Made by a program: the position numbers and the translations under genes. A DNA stretch of 64,000 nt from VXNF01 sp964291305 (GTDB lineage Bacteria > Actinomycetota > Acidimicrobiia > Acidimicrobiales > CATQHL01). The stretch covers positions 496,001 through 560,000 of the forward strand of contig OZ219783.1 of NCBI GenBank assembly GCA_964291305.2, read 5' to 3'. The notes under the pieces are model-generated. The model did not search any database and was not told where the DNA came from. It was given only the letters and a program-made list of their open reading frames with translations. Positions 8,429 to 17,373 of this stretch are shown here, in pieces. Each line of letters starts with the position of its first letter. Position 1 is the stretch's first letter.

Positions 8429-11176
8429 GTGAGCGGCTTCGGCTCGGTCTCAACCCTCCAAACGACCGCTGGGAAGTTCAGTTACTACCGCCTAGAGCGC
8501 CTAGAGGAGTTAGGCCTAGGTCCTGTTAGCTGTCTGCCGGTGAGCATCAAGGTGCTGCTAGAAGGTGCTTTGCGACATAGCGAAGAGCAGCCAGGCTGTA
8601 GTGGCGTCCCAGATAGTGCCGGCGACGTGGCAACTCTGGCGGGCTGGGCGGTCGGCCAAACCGGTTCTGGCTCTGTGACGGTGGCTTTCCGCCCCGGCCG
8701 TATGGTGCTGCAGGACTTCACTGGCATCCCTGCTCTGGTGGGCTTGGCTGCTCTGCGCAGCGCCCTACAGCGAGCCGGCGGCGACCCCCGGCGAGTGGAT
8801 CTACGACTGCCGACCGATCTGGTGATCGACCACTCGCTGCAGGTGGATGAGGTTGGTTCTCCCGCCGATGCCGAAGCCAACCTGGCCAGAGAGTACGAGC
8901 GCAACGCCGAGCGCTTCGGCTTTGCTCGCTGGGCGCAGCAGGCCTTTGCCAACCTCCAAGTGGTGCCACCCGGTAGGGGAATCGTGCACCAGGTCAACAT
9001 GGAGTTCCTAGCGTCGGTCGTGGCGGTAGAGCGCCGCCACGACTGTCTGGTCGCCCGACCTGACACTGTTGTGGGCACCGACTCGCACACCACGATGATC
9101 GGCGGGATGGGGGTGCTGGGGTGGGGTGTCGGCGGGATCGAAGCCGAGGCGCTAATGCTCGGTGAGCCGATCCATCTAGTGCTGCCGGAGGTTGTGGGGG
9201 TGCGACTGGTGGGCCGCCCCGCCCCTGGCGTTACTGGCACTGACGTGGTGTTGGCACTGGCACGGGCACTGAGACAGGAAGGCGTAGTTGGCGCTTTTGT
9301 GGAGTTCTTCGGCCCGGGCCTGGACCGCCTCAGCCTGGAGGACCGGGCCACGATCACCAACATGGCGCCCGAGTACGGCGCCACGACCGGCTTCTTCGCC
9401 CCCGACAGCGAGACGCTCCGCTACCTGCGCCGCACGGCCCGCAGCGCAGCACACGTCGATCTTGTCGAGCGCTATTGCCGGGCCCAGGGGCTTTTCCGTG
9501 TCGCTGATGACCCGCCTCCGAGCTTCAGCCGAGTCGTGCAGTTCGATCTGGCTGTTGTGGTGCCGACGGTGGCTGGGCCTTCCCGCCCCCCCCAGACCCT
9601 GGCGCTGCGCGAGGTGCCCGGGTCGCTAGCCGAAGCCCTAGCGGAACGCCGCCAGGCCGAGCCTTCCAGCAGTTGCCGATCTTCGCCGGGCAAAGGCTCG
9701 ACCGGCTTGTGCCACGGCGACGTTGTTGTGGCTGCCATCACGAGTTGCACTAACACCTCAAACCCGGCGGTCATGATCGGTGCTGGTTTGTTGGCACGCA
9801 ACGCGATCGAGCGCGGGTTGTCTACGCCGGGGCACGTCAAGACCAGCCTGGCGCCCGGCTCGCCCGTAGTGGCCGACTACCTAAAGCGAGCGGGGCTGCT
9901 GGCGTATCTGGAAAAGCTCGGCTTTGCCGTTGTTGGCTACGGCTGCACTACCTGCGCGGGCGGTTCGGGCCCACTAGCAGCAGAGGTCGCTGCGGCCGTT
10001 GAGCGTCACGACCTCTCGGTAGCGGCCGTGCTCTCGGGCAACCGCAACTTCGAGGGTCGCATCCACCCTCAGTGCCGGCTGGCCTACCTGGCCTCGCCGG
10101 CGCTAGTTGTGGCCTACACCCTCGCCGGAACCGTGAATATCGACCTGACCGCCGAACCGCTAGGTCTCGACTATAAGGGAAACCCGGTGTTGCTGGCCGA
10201 CCTCTGGCCCAGCGAGACCCAGATCGCCCAGGTGATCGATGATGTCATTAAGCCGGAATTGTTCGCCGCCCGTGTCGACGACATCCGCGCCGACGACATC
10301 CACGCCGGCGACTCTCGTTGGCGATCGCTGATCGTTGCATCCTCGGTGGTGCCGGACTGGGATGCTGCTTCCAGCTACATCACCGAGCCACCATTTTGTC
10401 GAGAGGTGCCCCCAGAGCCTCCGCCGGTTGCCGACCTGCATGGTGCCCGCTGCCTCCTACTTTTAGGCGATTCGATCACTACCGATCACATCTCGCCCGC
10501 CGGGGCGATAGATCCCGCTAGCCCGGCCGGGCGCTATTTGCAGAGCAGAGGTGTGGCAGCTTCGGAGTTCAGCGTGCTCGGGGCGCGCCGGGGCAACCAT
10601 GAGGTGATGGTGCGCGCCACTTTCGCTAACCCGCGGCTGCGTAATCACTTGGCCGGCGAACGCGAGGGGGGTTGGACGGCGCACCAACCCAGCGGCGAGA
10701 TCCTGACCGTCTTCGACGCCGCCGAGCGTTACCGCCGCGAGTCCACGCCCCTAATCGTGCTGGCAGGCGACACTTACGGTGCCGGTTCGTCGCGCGACTG
10801 GGCGGCCAAAGGCACGGCCCTACTAGGGGTGCGAGCTGTAGTCGCCGGGAGCTTCGAGCGGCTGCACCGCCAGAACCTCATCGCTACCGGCGTGCTGCCG
10901 CTGCAGTTTGCCAACGGCACTGGCTGGCGCACAGGCCACCTCGACGGCAGCGAGAGCTTCGATATCACCGGGCTTGCAAGGGGCATATCACCTGGCGGTT
11001 CGGCCACTCTGGTGACTACCTCGACCGATGGCTCGCAGCGGCAGTTTCCGCTGATTGTCCGGCTTGAGAGCCAGACCGAGGTCACCTATTGGCGCCACGG
11101 TGGCATCGTCCCTTACGTATTCAGACAGTTGCTACGTGGTGGCGCCACCGAGCCGGTCCTAGACGAGGCGCCGTAA
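8429..11176 (+). CDS. aconitate hydratase family protein, AcnA/AcnD type
   Basis: Iron-sulfur hydro-lyase of 915 residues, the AcnA/AcnD/IRP1 size. The three [4Fe-4S] ligands are Cys440 (SCTNTSNP) and Cys506/Cys509 (GCTTCAGGSG). The C-terminal swivel domain is present with GDSITTDHISPAG and the substrate Arg/Ser segment GSSRDWAAKG. The start is a GTG five bases after the prpF-like stop. Coupling to prpF favours AcnD (2-methylcitrate to 2-methylaconitate), although ordinary aconitase is possible. No 2-methylisocitrate lyase gene lies nearby. The 3' end overlaps the convergent flavodoxin-fold gene by 18 bases. Confidence 0.92.
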   Translation: MSGFGSVSTLQTTAGKFSYYRLERLEELGLGPVSCLPVSIKVLLEGALRHSEEQPGCSGVPDSAGDVATLAGWAVGQTGSGSVTVAFRPGRMVLQDFTGIPALVGLAALRSALQRAGGDPRRVDLRLPTDLVIDHSLQVDEVGSPADAEANLAREYERNAERFGFARWAQQAFANLQVVPPGRGIVHQVNMEFLASVVAVERRHDCLVARPDTVVGTDSHTTMIGGMGVLGWGVGGIEAEALMLGEPIHLVLPEVVGVRLVGRPAPGVTGTDVVLALARALRQEGVVGAFVEFFGPGLDRLSLEDRATITNMAPEYGATTGFFAPDSETLRYLRRTARSAAHVDLVERYCRAQGLFRVADDPPPSFSRVVQFDLAVVVPTVAGPSRPPQTLALREVPGSLAEALAERRQAEPSSSCRSSPGKGSTGLCHGDVVVAAITSCTNTSNPAVMIGAGLLARNAIERGLSTPGHVKTSLAPGSPVVADYLKRAGLLAYLEKLGFAVVGYGCTTCAGGSGPLAAEVAAAVERHDLSVAAVLSGNRNFEGRIHPQCRLAYLASPALVVAYTLAGTVNIDLTAEPLGLDYKGNPVLLADLWPSETQIAQVIDDVIKPELFAARVDDIRADDIHAGDSRWRSLIVASSVVPDWDAASSYITEPPFCREVPPEPPPVADLHGARCLLLLGDSITTDHISPAGAIDPASPAGRYLQSRGVAASEFSVLGARRGNHEVMVRATFANPRLRNHLAGEREGGWTAHQPSGEILTVFDAAERYRRESTPLIVLAGDTYGAGSSRDWAAKGTALLGVRAVVAGSFERLHRQNLIATGVLPLQFANGTGWRTGHLDGSESFDITGLARGISPGGSATLVTTSTDGSQRQFPLIVRLESQTEVTYWRHGGIVPYVFRQLLRGGATEPVLDEAP

Positions 11177-11719
11177 ACGGCGATCAACTCGGGCTAGGAA
11201 GGCCCGGCGGTCGGCCATGCTGGATCTATCGGAGTTGTAGAAGGCGATCCAGGCCAGCCGGCAGTTAGCAGGACAGAGTGGGTGCAGGTTGTGCCGCAGG
11301 AAGTGCATGGCTGCTTCGCCTTGCACGGCGTTGACGAACTTAGAAGAGCCGTGGGTGGTGACTGCTGCCACGTAGAGCAAGTTCGCCAGGAGTTGGCGGC
11401 TGGCCGCTGATGTTTCCGGTCTGCCTGGCCGTGGTATTGCTTCACCGCGTATGACTTGCTCGAACCAGCCGGCAAGCATGGCTGGCAAGCCGCTCCACCA
11501 GGTGGGATACACCAGCACAAGACCCGCAGCGGCGCGCAGCAACTCCCGGTGGCTTGCAACGATCTCCGCTCCTGCCGCTGTTGGCGAGAATCCTTCGGCG
11601 TAAAGGTCCACCAGCAAGGGCTCTGTGCCCGTCTCGGTCAAAGTCTCAACTACCTGAGAAGCCAGCGCCGAGTTGAAACTCTCCGGCACCGGATGGCTGA
11701 AGACGATCAGCGTTTTCAC
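11159..11719 (-). CDS. NAD(P)H-dependent flavodoxin-fold oxidoreductase
   Basis: 186 residues of the KefF/NQO1-like quinone reductase family, a cytoplasmic FMN or FAD enzyme. The FMN phosphate loop reads SHPVPESFNSAL (about residues 8-19), and the family stretch VYPTWWSGLPAMLAGWFEQV follows at about 88-107. The GTG start overlaps the stop of the upstream, related gene by four bases (GTGA), so both are likely made together and may form a pair. The two-gene set is convergent with the aconitase-like gene. Substrate unknown; detoxifying quinone or azo reduction is typical of the family. Confidence 0.85.
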   Translation of the reverse strand: MKTLIVFSHPVPESFNSALASQVVETLTETGTEPLLVDLYAEGFSPTAAGAEIVASHRELLRAAAGLVLVYPTWWSGLPAMLAGWFEQVIRGEAIPRPGRPETSAASRQLLANLLYVAAVTTHGSSKFVNAVQGEAAMHFLRHNLHPLCPANCRLAWIAFYNSDRSSMADRRAFLARVDRRLRRLV

Positions 11720-12300
11720 AGGCCCACCAGGGTGCGGTCTAGCTTGGCCGCGAAGCGTCGACGGGCTGTCGCGGCGCGCTCGGGTCGAGTGTCATAAAGC
11801 GCCACGTAGCGTCGCCGACAGCGGGGATGCACTATCAGCCTCATGGTGCGCAGCAGGATGCGGCGGCCGCCGTCGCGGCTGCGGAACACGTCGGACCGGG
11901 ATCTCTCATGGATAGTTATCGCTACTAGCCGGCGCACCCCGCCCAATCCTCGCTGCAGCTTGCCGTCGACGAGGTGGAAGCCCACGCCGGGCACGAAGGT
12001 GCGGTCCAGGAAACCCTTGAGCAGTGGAGGCATCCCCGTCCAGGTGGCCCGGTAGACGAAGACCAGCGCCTCGGCCGCCCGAACTCTAGGCCCGAAGTCG
12101 GCCACATCGGGCTCCACGAGGGGTTTAGGGGAGTGATAGGCCCGGCGCCCCGCTGTGGTCATGGCGGGGTTGAAATCATCGGCGTGCAGGTCGATGATGT
12201 CTACGTCTTGCTGTGCCGCCGCCAGTGCCGCTTCCACGGCCCGGCGTAGGCCGCCGTCGTCAGCGGCTGGATCGTCGGCTAACACCAGCAACACGCGCAC
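11716..12300 (-). CDS. flavodoxin-fold NAD(P)H oxidoreductase, second of a pair
   Basis: 194 residues, same family as its downstream neighbour. The N-terminal strand MRVLLVLAD leads into a weaker flavin phosphate loop (DDPAADDGGLRRA) that lacks the usual SxxxxSFN form. The middle motif is well kept: VYRATWTGMPPLLKGFLDRTFVPGVGFHL. The C-terminal part has an unusual RSRDGGRRILLRTM segment. The start is a GTG. It overlaps the next gene by four bases. The degenerate phosphate loop suggests weaker flavin binding or a structural role beside the partner. It diverges from the amidohydrolase at 12419, with about 118 bases between. Confidence 0.8.
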   Translation of the reverse strand: MRVLLVLADDPAADDGGLRRAVEAALAAAQQDVDIIDLHADDFNPAMTTAGRRAYHSPKPLVEPDVADFGPRVRAAEALVFVYRATWTGMPPLLKGFLDRTFVPGVGFHLVDGKLQRGLGGVRRLVAITIHERSRSDVFRSRDGGRRILLRTMRLIVHPRCRRRYVALYDTRPERAATARRRFAAKLDRTLVGL

Positions 12301-12418
12301 GGCCCCATTCTGGCAGTCCGGCGGGTGCAGGCGACGGGTAGCGGCCTACTCGGCCTTTGCGACCGGGCTATATCGAGTGCAGGGTCGGCGCGTCCGGCGC
12401 CGGCTACCCTCGGCGCTG

Positions 12419-13660
12419 GTGAGTGGAAGCTGCATCCTGGCCGACGCCCTGCTAGCCGACGGGCGCCGCGTGGACGTAACCGTCGTGGATGGCAAGGTTG
12501 CGGCGGTGGAGGCAGCTGGATCGGCCCGCCAGGACTCTTCGCAAGAACGCCACGAACTGGGGGGAATGCTGCTGTTGGGGGGGTTTGCTGAGCCGCATGC
12601 CCATCTGGATAAGGCACTGTCGGCGGCGACGGTGTTGAATCCCACCGGGGATCTGCTAGGTGCCATCAAGGCCTGGCAGGCCGCCCGCGGCAGCATCACC
12701 GTAGAGAACTTCATGGCTCGAGCCTTGCGAGCCGTGGAGATTTACGTAGAAGCAGGCTGTACCGCTATCCGCAGCCACATCGACGTCGGCGCCGACATTG
12801 GCGCACGCGGTATCGAGGCTCTCGGCGAGGTTCGACGCCTTTGCCGCCGTCTGGTGGATCTACAACTCGTGGCACTCGTAAGCGTGCCACTGACCGGGGC
12901 CGAGGGTGCCGACAACCGGCGAGCCCTAGCGGCCGCCATCGATGCAGGGGCCGACTTGGTGGGCGGCGCACCTGCTCTGGATCCTAGACCGGCCGAGTAC
13001 GTGGCGGTCTGTCTCGATGCCGCCGCTGAGGCCAACATGGGCGTTGACCTGCACATCGACGAAACACTCGACCCGCAAGCACGCGCCCTTGTGGACCTCT
13101 CCCGGGGTGTTATAGACCGTGGGTTCCCGCATCCGGTGACGGCTAGCCATTGCGTCAGCTTGGGAATGATGCCAGAGTCGGATCAGCGAGAGATCGCCGC
13201 TTTGGTTGCCGAGGCCGGCGTAGGTGTTGTAACCCTCCCCCAGACCAACCTGTTTCTGCAGAGCCGGGGTCGTCGAACGGCACCCCCTAGGGGGCTAACC
13301 GCCCTGGCTGCGCTGGCCGAGGCGGGCGTGCGGGTGGCCGGCGGGGGCGACAACCTGCAGGATCCTTTCAATCTCATGGGTCGGGGTGATCCGCTAGAGA
13401 CGGCTTCGCTGCTCGTCACTGCCGGTCATCAACCTCCGCCGGAGGCTTTAGCTGCGGTCTCGGCAACAGCCCGAGATGTAATGGGCTTACCACCTGCCGA
13501 AGTTCACCCTGGTGGGGTGGCCGACTTTGTGGCCGTGGATGTCACTTCAGAACGCCAGGCCATTGCCTCGGCCCCCGGGACCCGCCAGACCTTCAAGGCA
13601 GGTCGTTTAGTGGCCCACACTGTGCGGAACGTCGTCGTGCCGGGCGCGCCACCTTCATGA
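12419..13660 (+). CDS. amidohydrolase, cytosine-deaminase-like
   Basis: Metal-dependent TIM-barrel hydrolase related to cytosine deaminase and N-isopropylammelide hydrolases, 413 residues from the GTG at 12419. A longer frame runs upstream but crosses the divergent promoter region and is Arg/Ser-rich, so it was rejected. Metal and catalytic motifs are EPHAHLDKAL near the N-terminus, DLHIDETLD, ASHCVSLGMM and the late Asp in AGGGDNLQDPFNLMG, matching the order of cytosine deaminase (HxH, HxDE, H, D). It begins a region with a molybdenum hydroxylase and a nucleoside-type importer, which suggests deamination of a nucleobase or similar heterocycle. Confidence 0.87.
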   Translation: MSGSCILADALLADGRRVDVTVVDGKVAAVEAAGSARQDSSQERHELGGMLLLGGFAEPHAHLDKALSAATVLNPTGDLLGAIKAWQAARGSITVENFMARALRAVEIYVEAGCTAIRSHIDVGADIGARGIEALGEVRRLCRRLVDLQLVALVSVPLTGAEGADNRRALAAAIDAGADLVGGAPALDPRPAEYVAVCLDAAAEANMGVDLHIDETLDPQARALVDLSRGVIDRGFPHPVTASHCVSLGMMPESDQREIAALVAEAGVGVVTLPQTNLFLQSRGRRTAPPRGLTALAALAEAGVRVAGGGDNLQDPFNLMGRGDPLETASLLVTAGHQPPPEALAAVSATARDVMGLPPAEVHPGGVADFVAVDVTSERQAIASAPGTRQTFKAGRLVAHTVRNVVVPGAPPS

Positions 13661-13673
13661 GTCCCCCGATTCC

Positions 13674-14630
13674 GTGGTGAGCTGTCACGAGGCCATTAGT
13701 TGGGGGGTATGGTTCGAGCCCACGCAGCCGGTTAGGCGCCTTGTTGCCCTGGCGAAGCTCGCCGAGGAGTTGGGTGCAGAGGTCTGTCTGGTGGCTGACG
13801 AGGGGACCGAACGCGACGTTTACGTGGCGCTTACAGCAATCCTGGCTGCCAGCGAAAAGCTGGTGGTAGGACCGGCCATTACCAATCCTTTCTCGCGCCA
13901 CCCCGTAACTACCGCTGCAGCGGTGGCCACGCTCGCCGAGATGGCCCCCGGACGTGTCTGGCACGGCCTCGGGGTGGGCGGCAGTCGGGTGCTGGAACCA
14001 TTGCAACTTCAACCGCAGAGGCCGTACTCGGCACTCGTCGACACCTTTGGGTTGAACCGGCGCCTGCTAGCCGGCCGTCGGGTCGGCGCCGCCCAGTTGG
14101 ACTGGTTCAGTGAGACCGTTCCGATGGCGGTGGCAGGGCGGGGTCCACGGGTCCAGCAGTTCGCCGCCGCCGAGGCCGACTGGGTGATCCTCTCGGCCAA
14201 GGCCTTAGCTGAACTACCCGAGGCGGCTGTGGCTATCCGCCAGGGCGCGGCCCGTATTGCCTGGTCTGCCTACCTGGCCTACGACCAGACAGAGCGCCAG
14301 CGAGCCCTGCGCCATTTCGCCTACATGGCGCTCGACGCGCCCGAAGACATTCGACGCCAGGTGGGTCTGGACGAACTGCGAGCAGCCAGGGTGCGTCGCG
14401 CCATGTTGGCCGGCCGCTTAGACGAGGCCGCCGAACATCTGCCCGAGTCGCTGCTAGACCTCTACGCGGTGGTCGGTACGCCCGACGAGTGCGCCGCCCA
14501 GATCGCCGAACTGCGCAACCACTTCGACCTCTTCCTGCTACCGATGAACGACGAGGCTACCTGCGAGGCCCACATAGAAGGCTCTGCAGAGATTCTGGCC
14601 CGCACCTGCCAGGCGGCTATCCCAGTTTGA
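13674..14630 (+). CDS. LLM class flavin-dependent oxidoreductase
   Basis: 318 residues of the bacterial-luciferase-like TIM-barrel family, which uses FMN or, in many actinobacteria, coenzyme F420. Seen: WGVWFEPTQPVRRLVALAKLA at the N-terminus, the non-prolyl cis-peptide region VGPAITNPFSRHP (about 60-75), and the family segment APGRVWHGLGVGGSRV (about 92-108). The start is a GTG 13 bases after the amidohydrolase stop, so the two are probably co-transcribed. A related but distinct copy is at 40907. The flavin reductase at 18247 could supply reduced FMN. Substrate unknown. Confidence 0.85.
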   Translation: MVSCHEAISWGVWFEPTQPVRRLVALAKLAEELGAEVCLVADEGTERDVYVALTAILAASEKLVVGPAITNPFSRHPVTTAAAVATLAEMAPGRVWHGLGVGGSRVLEPLQLQPQRPYSALVDTFGLNRRLLAGRRVGAAQLDWFSETVPMAVAGRGPRVQQFAAAEADWVILSAKALAELPEAAVAIRQGAARIAWSAYLAYDQTERQRALRHFAYMALDAPEDIRRQVGLDELRAARVRRAMLAGRLDEAAEHLPESLLDLYAVVGTPDECAAQIAELRNHFDLFLLPMNDEATCEAHIEGSAEILARTCQAAIPV

Positions 14631-14659
14631 GCCGACATCGGCTTTGGGGCGCTCGCGCC
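14631..14659. terminator. two short GC hairpins between convergent genes
   Basis: GCCG-ACAT-CGGC (14631-14642) is followed by TTT and then GGCG-CTCG-CGCC (14648-14659). They sit between the ends of the LLM gene (plus) and the molybdenum hydroxylase gene (minus), where a bidirectional terminator would be expected. Stems are only 4 bp and there is no long T-run, so this is tentative. Confidence 0.3.
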
Positions 14660-14683
14660 GTCTGACTTGGGCTTAGAGAAGGT

Positions 14684-16897
14684 TCAGGAGGCCGAAGGTA
14701 GGTCTTTTGCTAACAGGGCTGCGAGCACTCGAGGTGGCGTCATCGGCAGCTCGGTGAGACGGACGCCGATGGCGTCGCGCACGGCGTTGGCGACGGCGGG
14801 TGCAATGGCTGGAATCACCGGGGTGCCTATGCCCTTGGCGCCATGCGGGCCGCCGTCGGGGTCGGGGTCCTCCACGAGCACAACTTGGATGTCGGGCATG
14901 TCGCTGGCCATCAGCACCTTGTACCCCATGAAGTTGGGGTTCAGCGGGGTGCCTTCGTCGTGGCGGAGTTCTTCTAGCAAGGCGTAGCCGATGCCGTGGT
15001 GAAGGCCCCCCTCCACCTGGCCGCGACACCCCAGCGGATTAATCACACGTCCCACGTCCTGGGCGGCCACGTAGCGCAGCACCCTCACCTGGCCCGTGGC
15101 GTGATCTACTTCCACCTCGCAGAAGTGGGCGCCTACGACCGGCAGAGGGTCACTATCTACAGGAGCGAAATGGCCTTTCACGAGGATCGGTTTGGGCACT
15201 GTGAGGCCGTCGCGCCCCAGGGCGTCTGGCTCACAGCCGAAATGCTGACCGATGGCCTCCCGCAGTCTTTGGGCGGCGTTGGCCACAGCTCTACCCATGA
15301 CATAGGTCGTGCGACTGGCCTCGGCTCCCCAGAAGTCCAGCGGGACCGCGGCGGTTCCGAGGTTGTGTACTCGGATGCGTTCCGGCGGCAGCCCCAACTC
15401 CTCAGCGGCCACCAACGTAAGCGTGGTGAGAGCTCCCTGGCCCTTTTCGATCACCCCCAGGCTGAGCGACACGCTGCCGTCGGTCTCCAGCTGCGCCAAA
15501 CAGCGCGACTCTTCGGTCACCGGTGTGAGTCCGGTCAGCCCGGCGTGGTGCATGCCCATGGCCATGCCCCGTCCGTAGCTACACCCGATTGAGTCTTGGC
15601 GGGCAGATTCGATGTCAGGCTCAGCCTCGCCTGCTGGCGTCCAGCCGGCGGCCGCACGACCGCGATCCAGGCAAGACTCGGCGCCGAAAGAGCGAATAGT
15701 GGTGCCGAAGCTGAGCGGATCACCCACCCTGGTCAGGTTGCGGCGCCGCAACTCGACGGGGTCGATTCCCAATGTCCGGGCGATCTCGTCGAGTTGAGAT
15801 TCCATAGCGAAGTGGATTTGTGCGGTGCCCACCGAGCGGTAGGCCCCTCCGGGGATGTGATTGGTGTATACCGAAGTGGCCTCAAAGCGCAGGTGCTCGG
15901 TGCGGTAGAGCGAGGCCCACTTTCCGACCATGCTGAGCGCTACCACGTAGCCCCAGCCATACGCTCCGGAATCCAGCAGTACATCCGCGCTGCGAGCCAC
16001 AAGCCGTCCTTCGACATCGGTACCGGTCACAAGACTTATTTGGGCGGGATGGCGAGTGACGGTCGCTGCCATTGACTCCTCGGGTGATAGTGCCAGCTTC
16101 ACCGGCCTCCCGACCAGCCGAGAGCACAGCGCTGCTAGGGGCTCGAGGGATGCGATCAGGCTGTTCTTCAAGCCGAATGAAGCCCCCAGAGCTTCCGGCG
16201 GATAAATCCGCACCTTTTCGGGGTTAATAGCGAGCGACTCGGCTAGAGCGTCACGAAAGTGGAACATAGAGTCCAAATGGGTCCAGACGTCCAGGTACTC
16301 GCCGCTCCAGTCGCAGACACAGGCCAAGGGTTCGATTGTCTGAGCGCACTGACGCTGAGTGGTATAGCTGTCACGGAAGACGTGTGTGCAGCCGGCGAGG
16401 GCGGTATCTACATCGCCCCGGCTGATCTTGATGGGCGGTCCCGCCTGGTTCCCCGGCGCTGCCGGATGGAGTTGAATGTTGCCATCGCGGGCGTCGGTGG
16501 CGCTCAGCACCGCCGGAAGCGGTTCGTAGTCCACTGCGATGGCAAGCACGCCCTGCCGGGCGGCTGCGGCAGTCTCGGCTACTACCGCAGCCACTGCGTC
16601 GCCAGCAAACTGCGGCGTGTCGGTGAGGATGCGTTGCACCGGCGGGGAGTCGGCGAAGATGCGCACCGGCGGTAGCTCGGCAGCATCCTCCGAGTTGAGT
16701 ACGGCAAGCACCCCCGGAGTCGCCAGAGCGAGAGAGGCATCGAATCCGGTGACTCTGGCTCGGGGATACGGCGATCGCAGCACCGCCGCCTGAACCACAC
16801 CGGGCGGGGACATGTCGGCGAGGTATTCCGCCGACCCCGACACTTTCTCCCAGCCGTCGACCCGCGGCAGTTCGCATCCGACTACCGGCTGCGACAT
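14684..16897 (-). CDS. xanthine dehydrogenase family molybdopterin-binding (large) subunit
   Basis: Molybdenum hydroxylase catalytic subunit (CoxL/XdhA type), 737 residues from the ATG at 16895-16897, which overlaps the stop of the [2Fe-2S] subunit gene by one base (TAATG). Family segments seen are GSAEYLADMSPPGVVQAAVLRS, GASFGLKN, GGAYRSVGTAQIHFAMES, KGQGALTTLT and VEGGLHHGIGYAL. The C-terminal active-site motif, normally GAKGxGE, reads GAKGIGT here: the codon at 14822-14824 is ACC (Thr) where the base-catalyst Glu is expected. It belongs to a three-gene operon (FAD, Fe-S and Mo subunits). Substrate unknown; the context suggests a purine or other N-heterocycle. Confidence 0.9.
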   Translation of the reverse strand: MSQPVVGCELPRVDGWEKVSGSAEYLADMSPPGVVQAAVLRSPYPRARVTGFDASLALATPGVLAVLNSEDAAELPPVRIFADSPPVQRILTDTPQFAGDAVAAVVAETAAAARQGVLAIAVDYEPLPAVLSATDARDGNIQLHPAAPGNQAGPPIKISRGDVDTALAGCTHVFRDSYTTQRQCAQTIEPLACVCDWSGEYLDVWTHLDSMFHFRDALAESLAINPEKVRIYPPEALGASFGLKNSLIASLEPLAALCSRLVGRPVKLALSPEESMAATVTRHPAQISLVTGTDVEGRLVARSADVLLDSGAYGWGYVVALSMVGKWASLYRTEHLRFEATSVYTNHIPGGAYRSVGTAQIHFAMESQLDEIARTLGIDPVELRRRNLTRVGDPLSFGTTIRSFGAESCLDRGRAAAGWTPAGEAEPDIESARQDSIGCSYGRGMAMGMHHAGLTGLTPVTEESRCLAQLETDGSVSLSLGVIEKGQGALTTLTLVAAEELGLPPERIRVHNLGTAAVPLDFWGAEASRTTYVMGRAVANAAQRLREAIGQHFGCEPDALGRDGLTVPKPILVKGHFAPVDSDPLPVVGAHFCEVEVDHATGQVRVLRYVAAQDVGRVINPLGCRGQVEGGLHHGIGYALLEELRHDEGTPLNPNFMGYKVLMASDMPDIQVVLVEDPDPDGGPHGAKGIGTPVIPAIAPAVANAVRDAIGVRLTELPMTPPRVLAALLAKDLPSAS

Positions 16898-17373
16898 TAG
16901 CGGTTGACTCCGGCTGCCACGGCAGCTCGGATGATGGCGGCGAAGCCGCTGCAGCGGCAAATGTTGCCGCTGAGGAAGCGTCGTACCTCGGAGTCGCTGG
17001 GGGATGGTTTTTCCGCTAGCAGCGCTTTTACCGAAACCACGAATCCGGGAGTGCAGTAGCCGCACTGCACGGCGCCCGCCTCTAGGAATGCCACCTGCGC
17101 CGGGTCGGGAGCGTCTTCGCTTATGCCTTCGATGGTCGTGATCTCCCTCCCCTGGAGGGTTGCAGCTAGCAGGCAGCAGGAGTGGGCGGCGGTGCCGTCC
17201 ACCAGCACTGTGCAGGCGCCGCAGTAGCCGATACCACAGCCGAACTTGGTGCCAGTTAGCCCTAGGCGTTCTCGCAGTACTGCCAAAAGAGTCTCATTTG
17301 GCTGGCACGCCACCGCTTGATCTTGACCATTCACAACGAGCTGCACGGTCTCGGGGGAGCGGTTGGTGCTCAT
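16897..17373 (-). CDS. [2Fe-2S]-binding small subunit of molybdenum hydroxylase
   Basis: 158 residues, CoxS type, carrying electrons between the Mo site and FAD. The N-terminal plant-ferredoxin-like cluster has CGIGYCGAC and a later Cys (SCCLL), and the C-terminal cluster has CGYC and CRC (QCGYCTPGF, GNICRCSGF). The ATG overlaps the upstream FAD-subunit stop by four bases (ATGA). The order FAD subunit, Fe-S subunit, Mo subunit is the usual cox/xdh-like arrangement with full translational coupling. Confidence 0.93.
   Translation of the reverse strand: MSTNRSPETVQLVVNGQDQAVACQPNETLLAVLRERLGLTGTKFGCGIGYCGACTVLVDGTAAHSCCLLAATLQGREITTIEGISEDAPDPAQVAFLEAGAVQCGYCTPGFVVSVKALLAEKPSPSDSEVRRFLSGNICRCSGFAAIIRAAVAAGVNR

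Noticed and set aside
12155..12418. N-terminal extension of the cytosine-deaminase-like gene
   Set aside because: It overlaps the 5' part of the divergent reductase gene and the intergenic region, and is Ser/Arg-rich without family character; the GTG at 12419 gives a normal start.
16321..16345. T-loop-like GGTTCGATTG suggesting a tRNA
   Set aside because: It lies inside the molybdenum hydroxylase coding region and no acceptor stem, anticodon arm or D-arm can be drawn around it.
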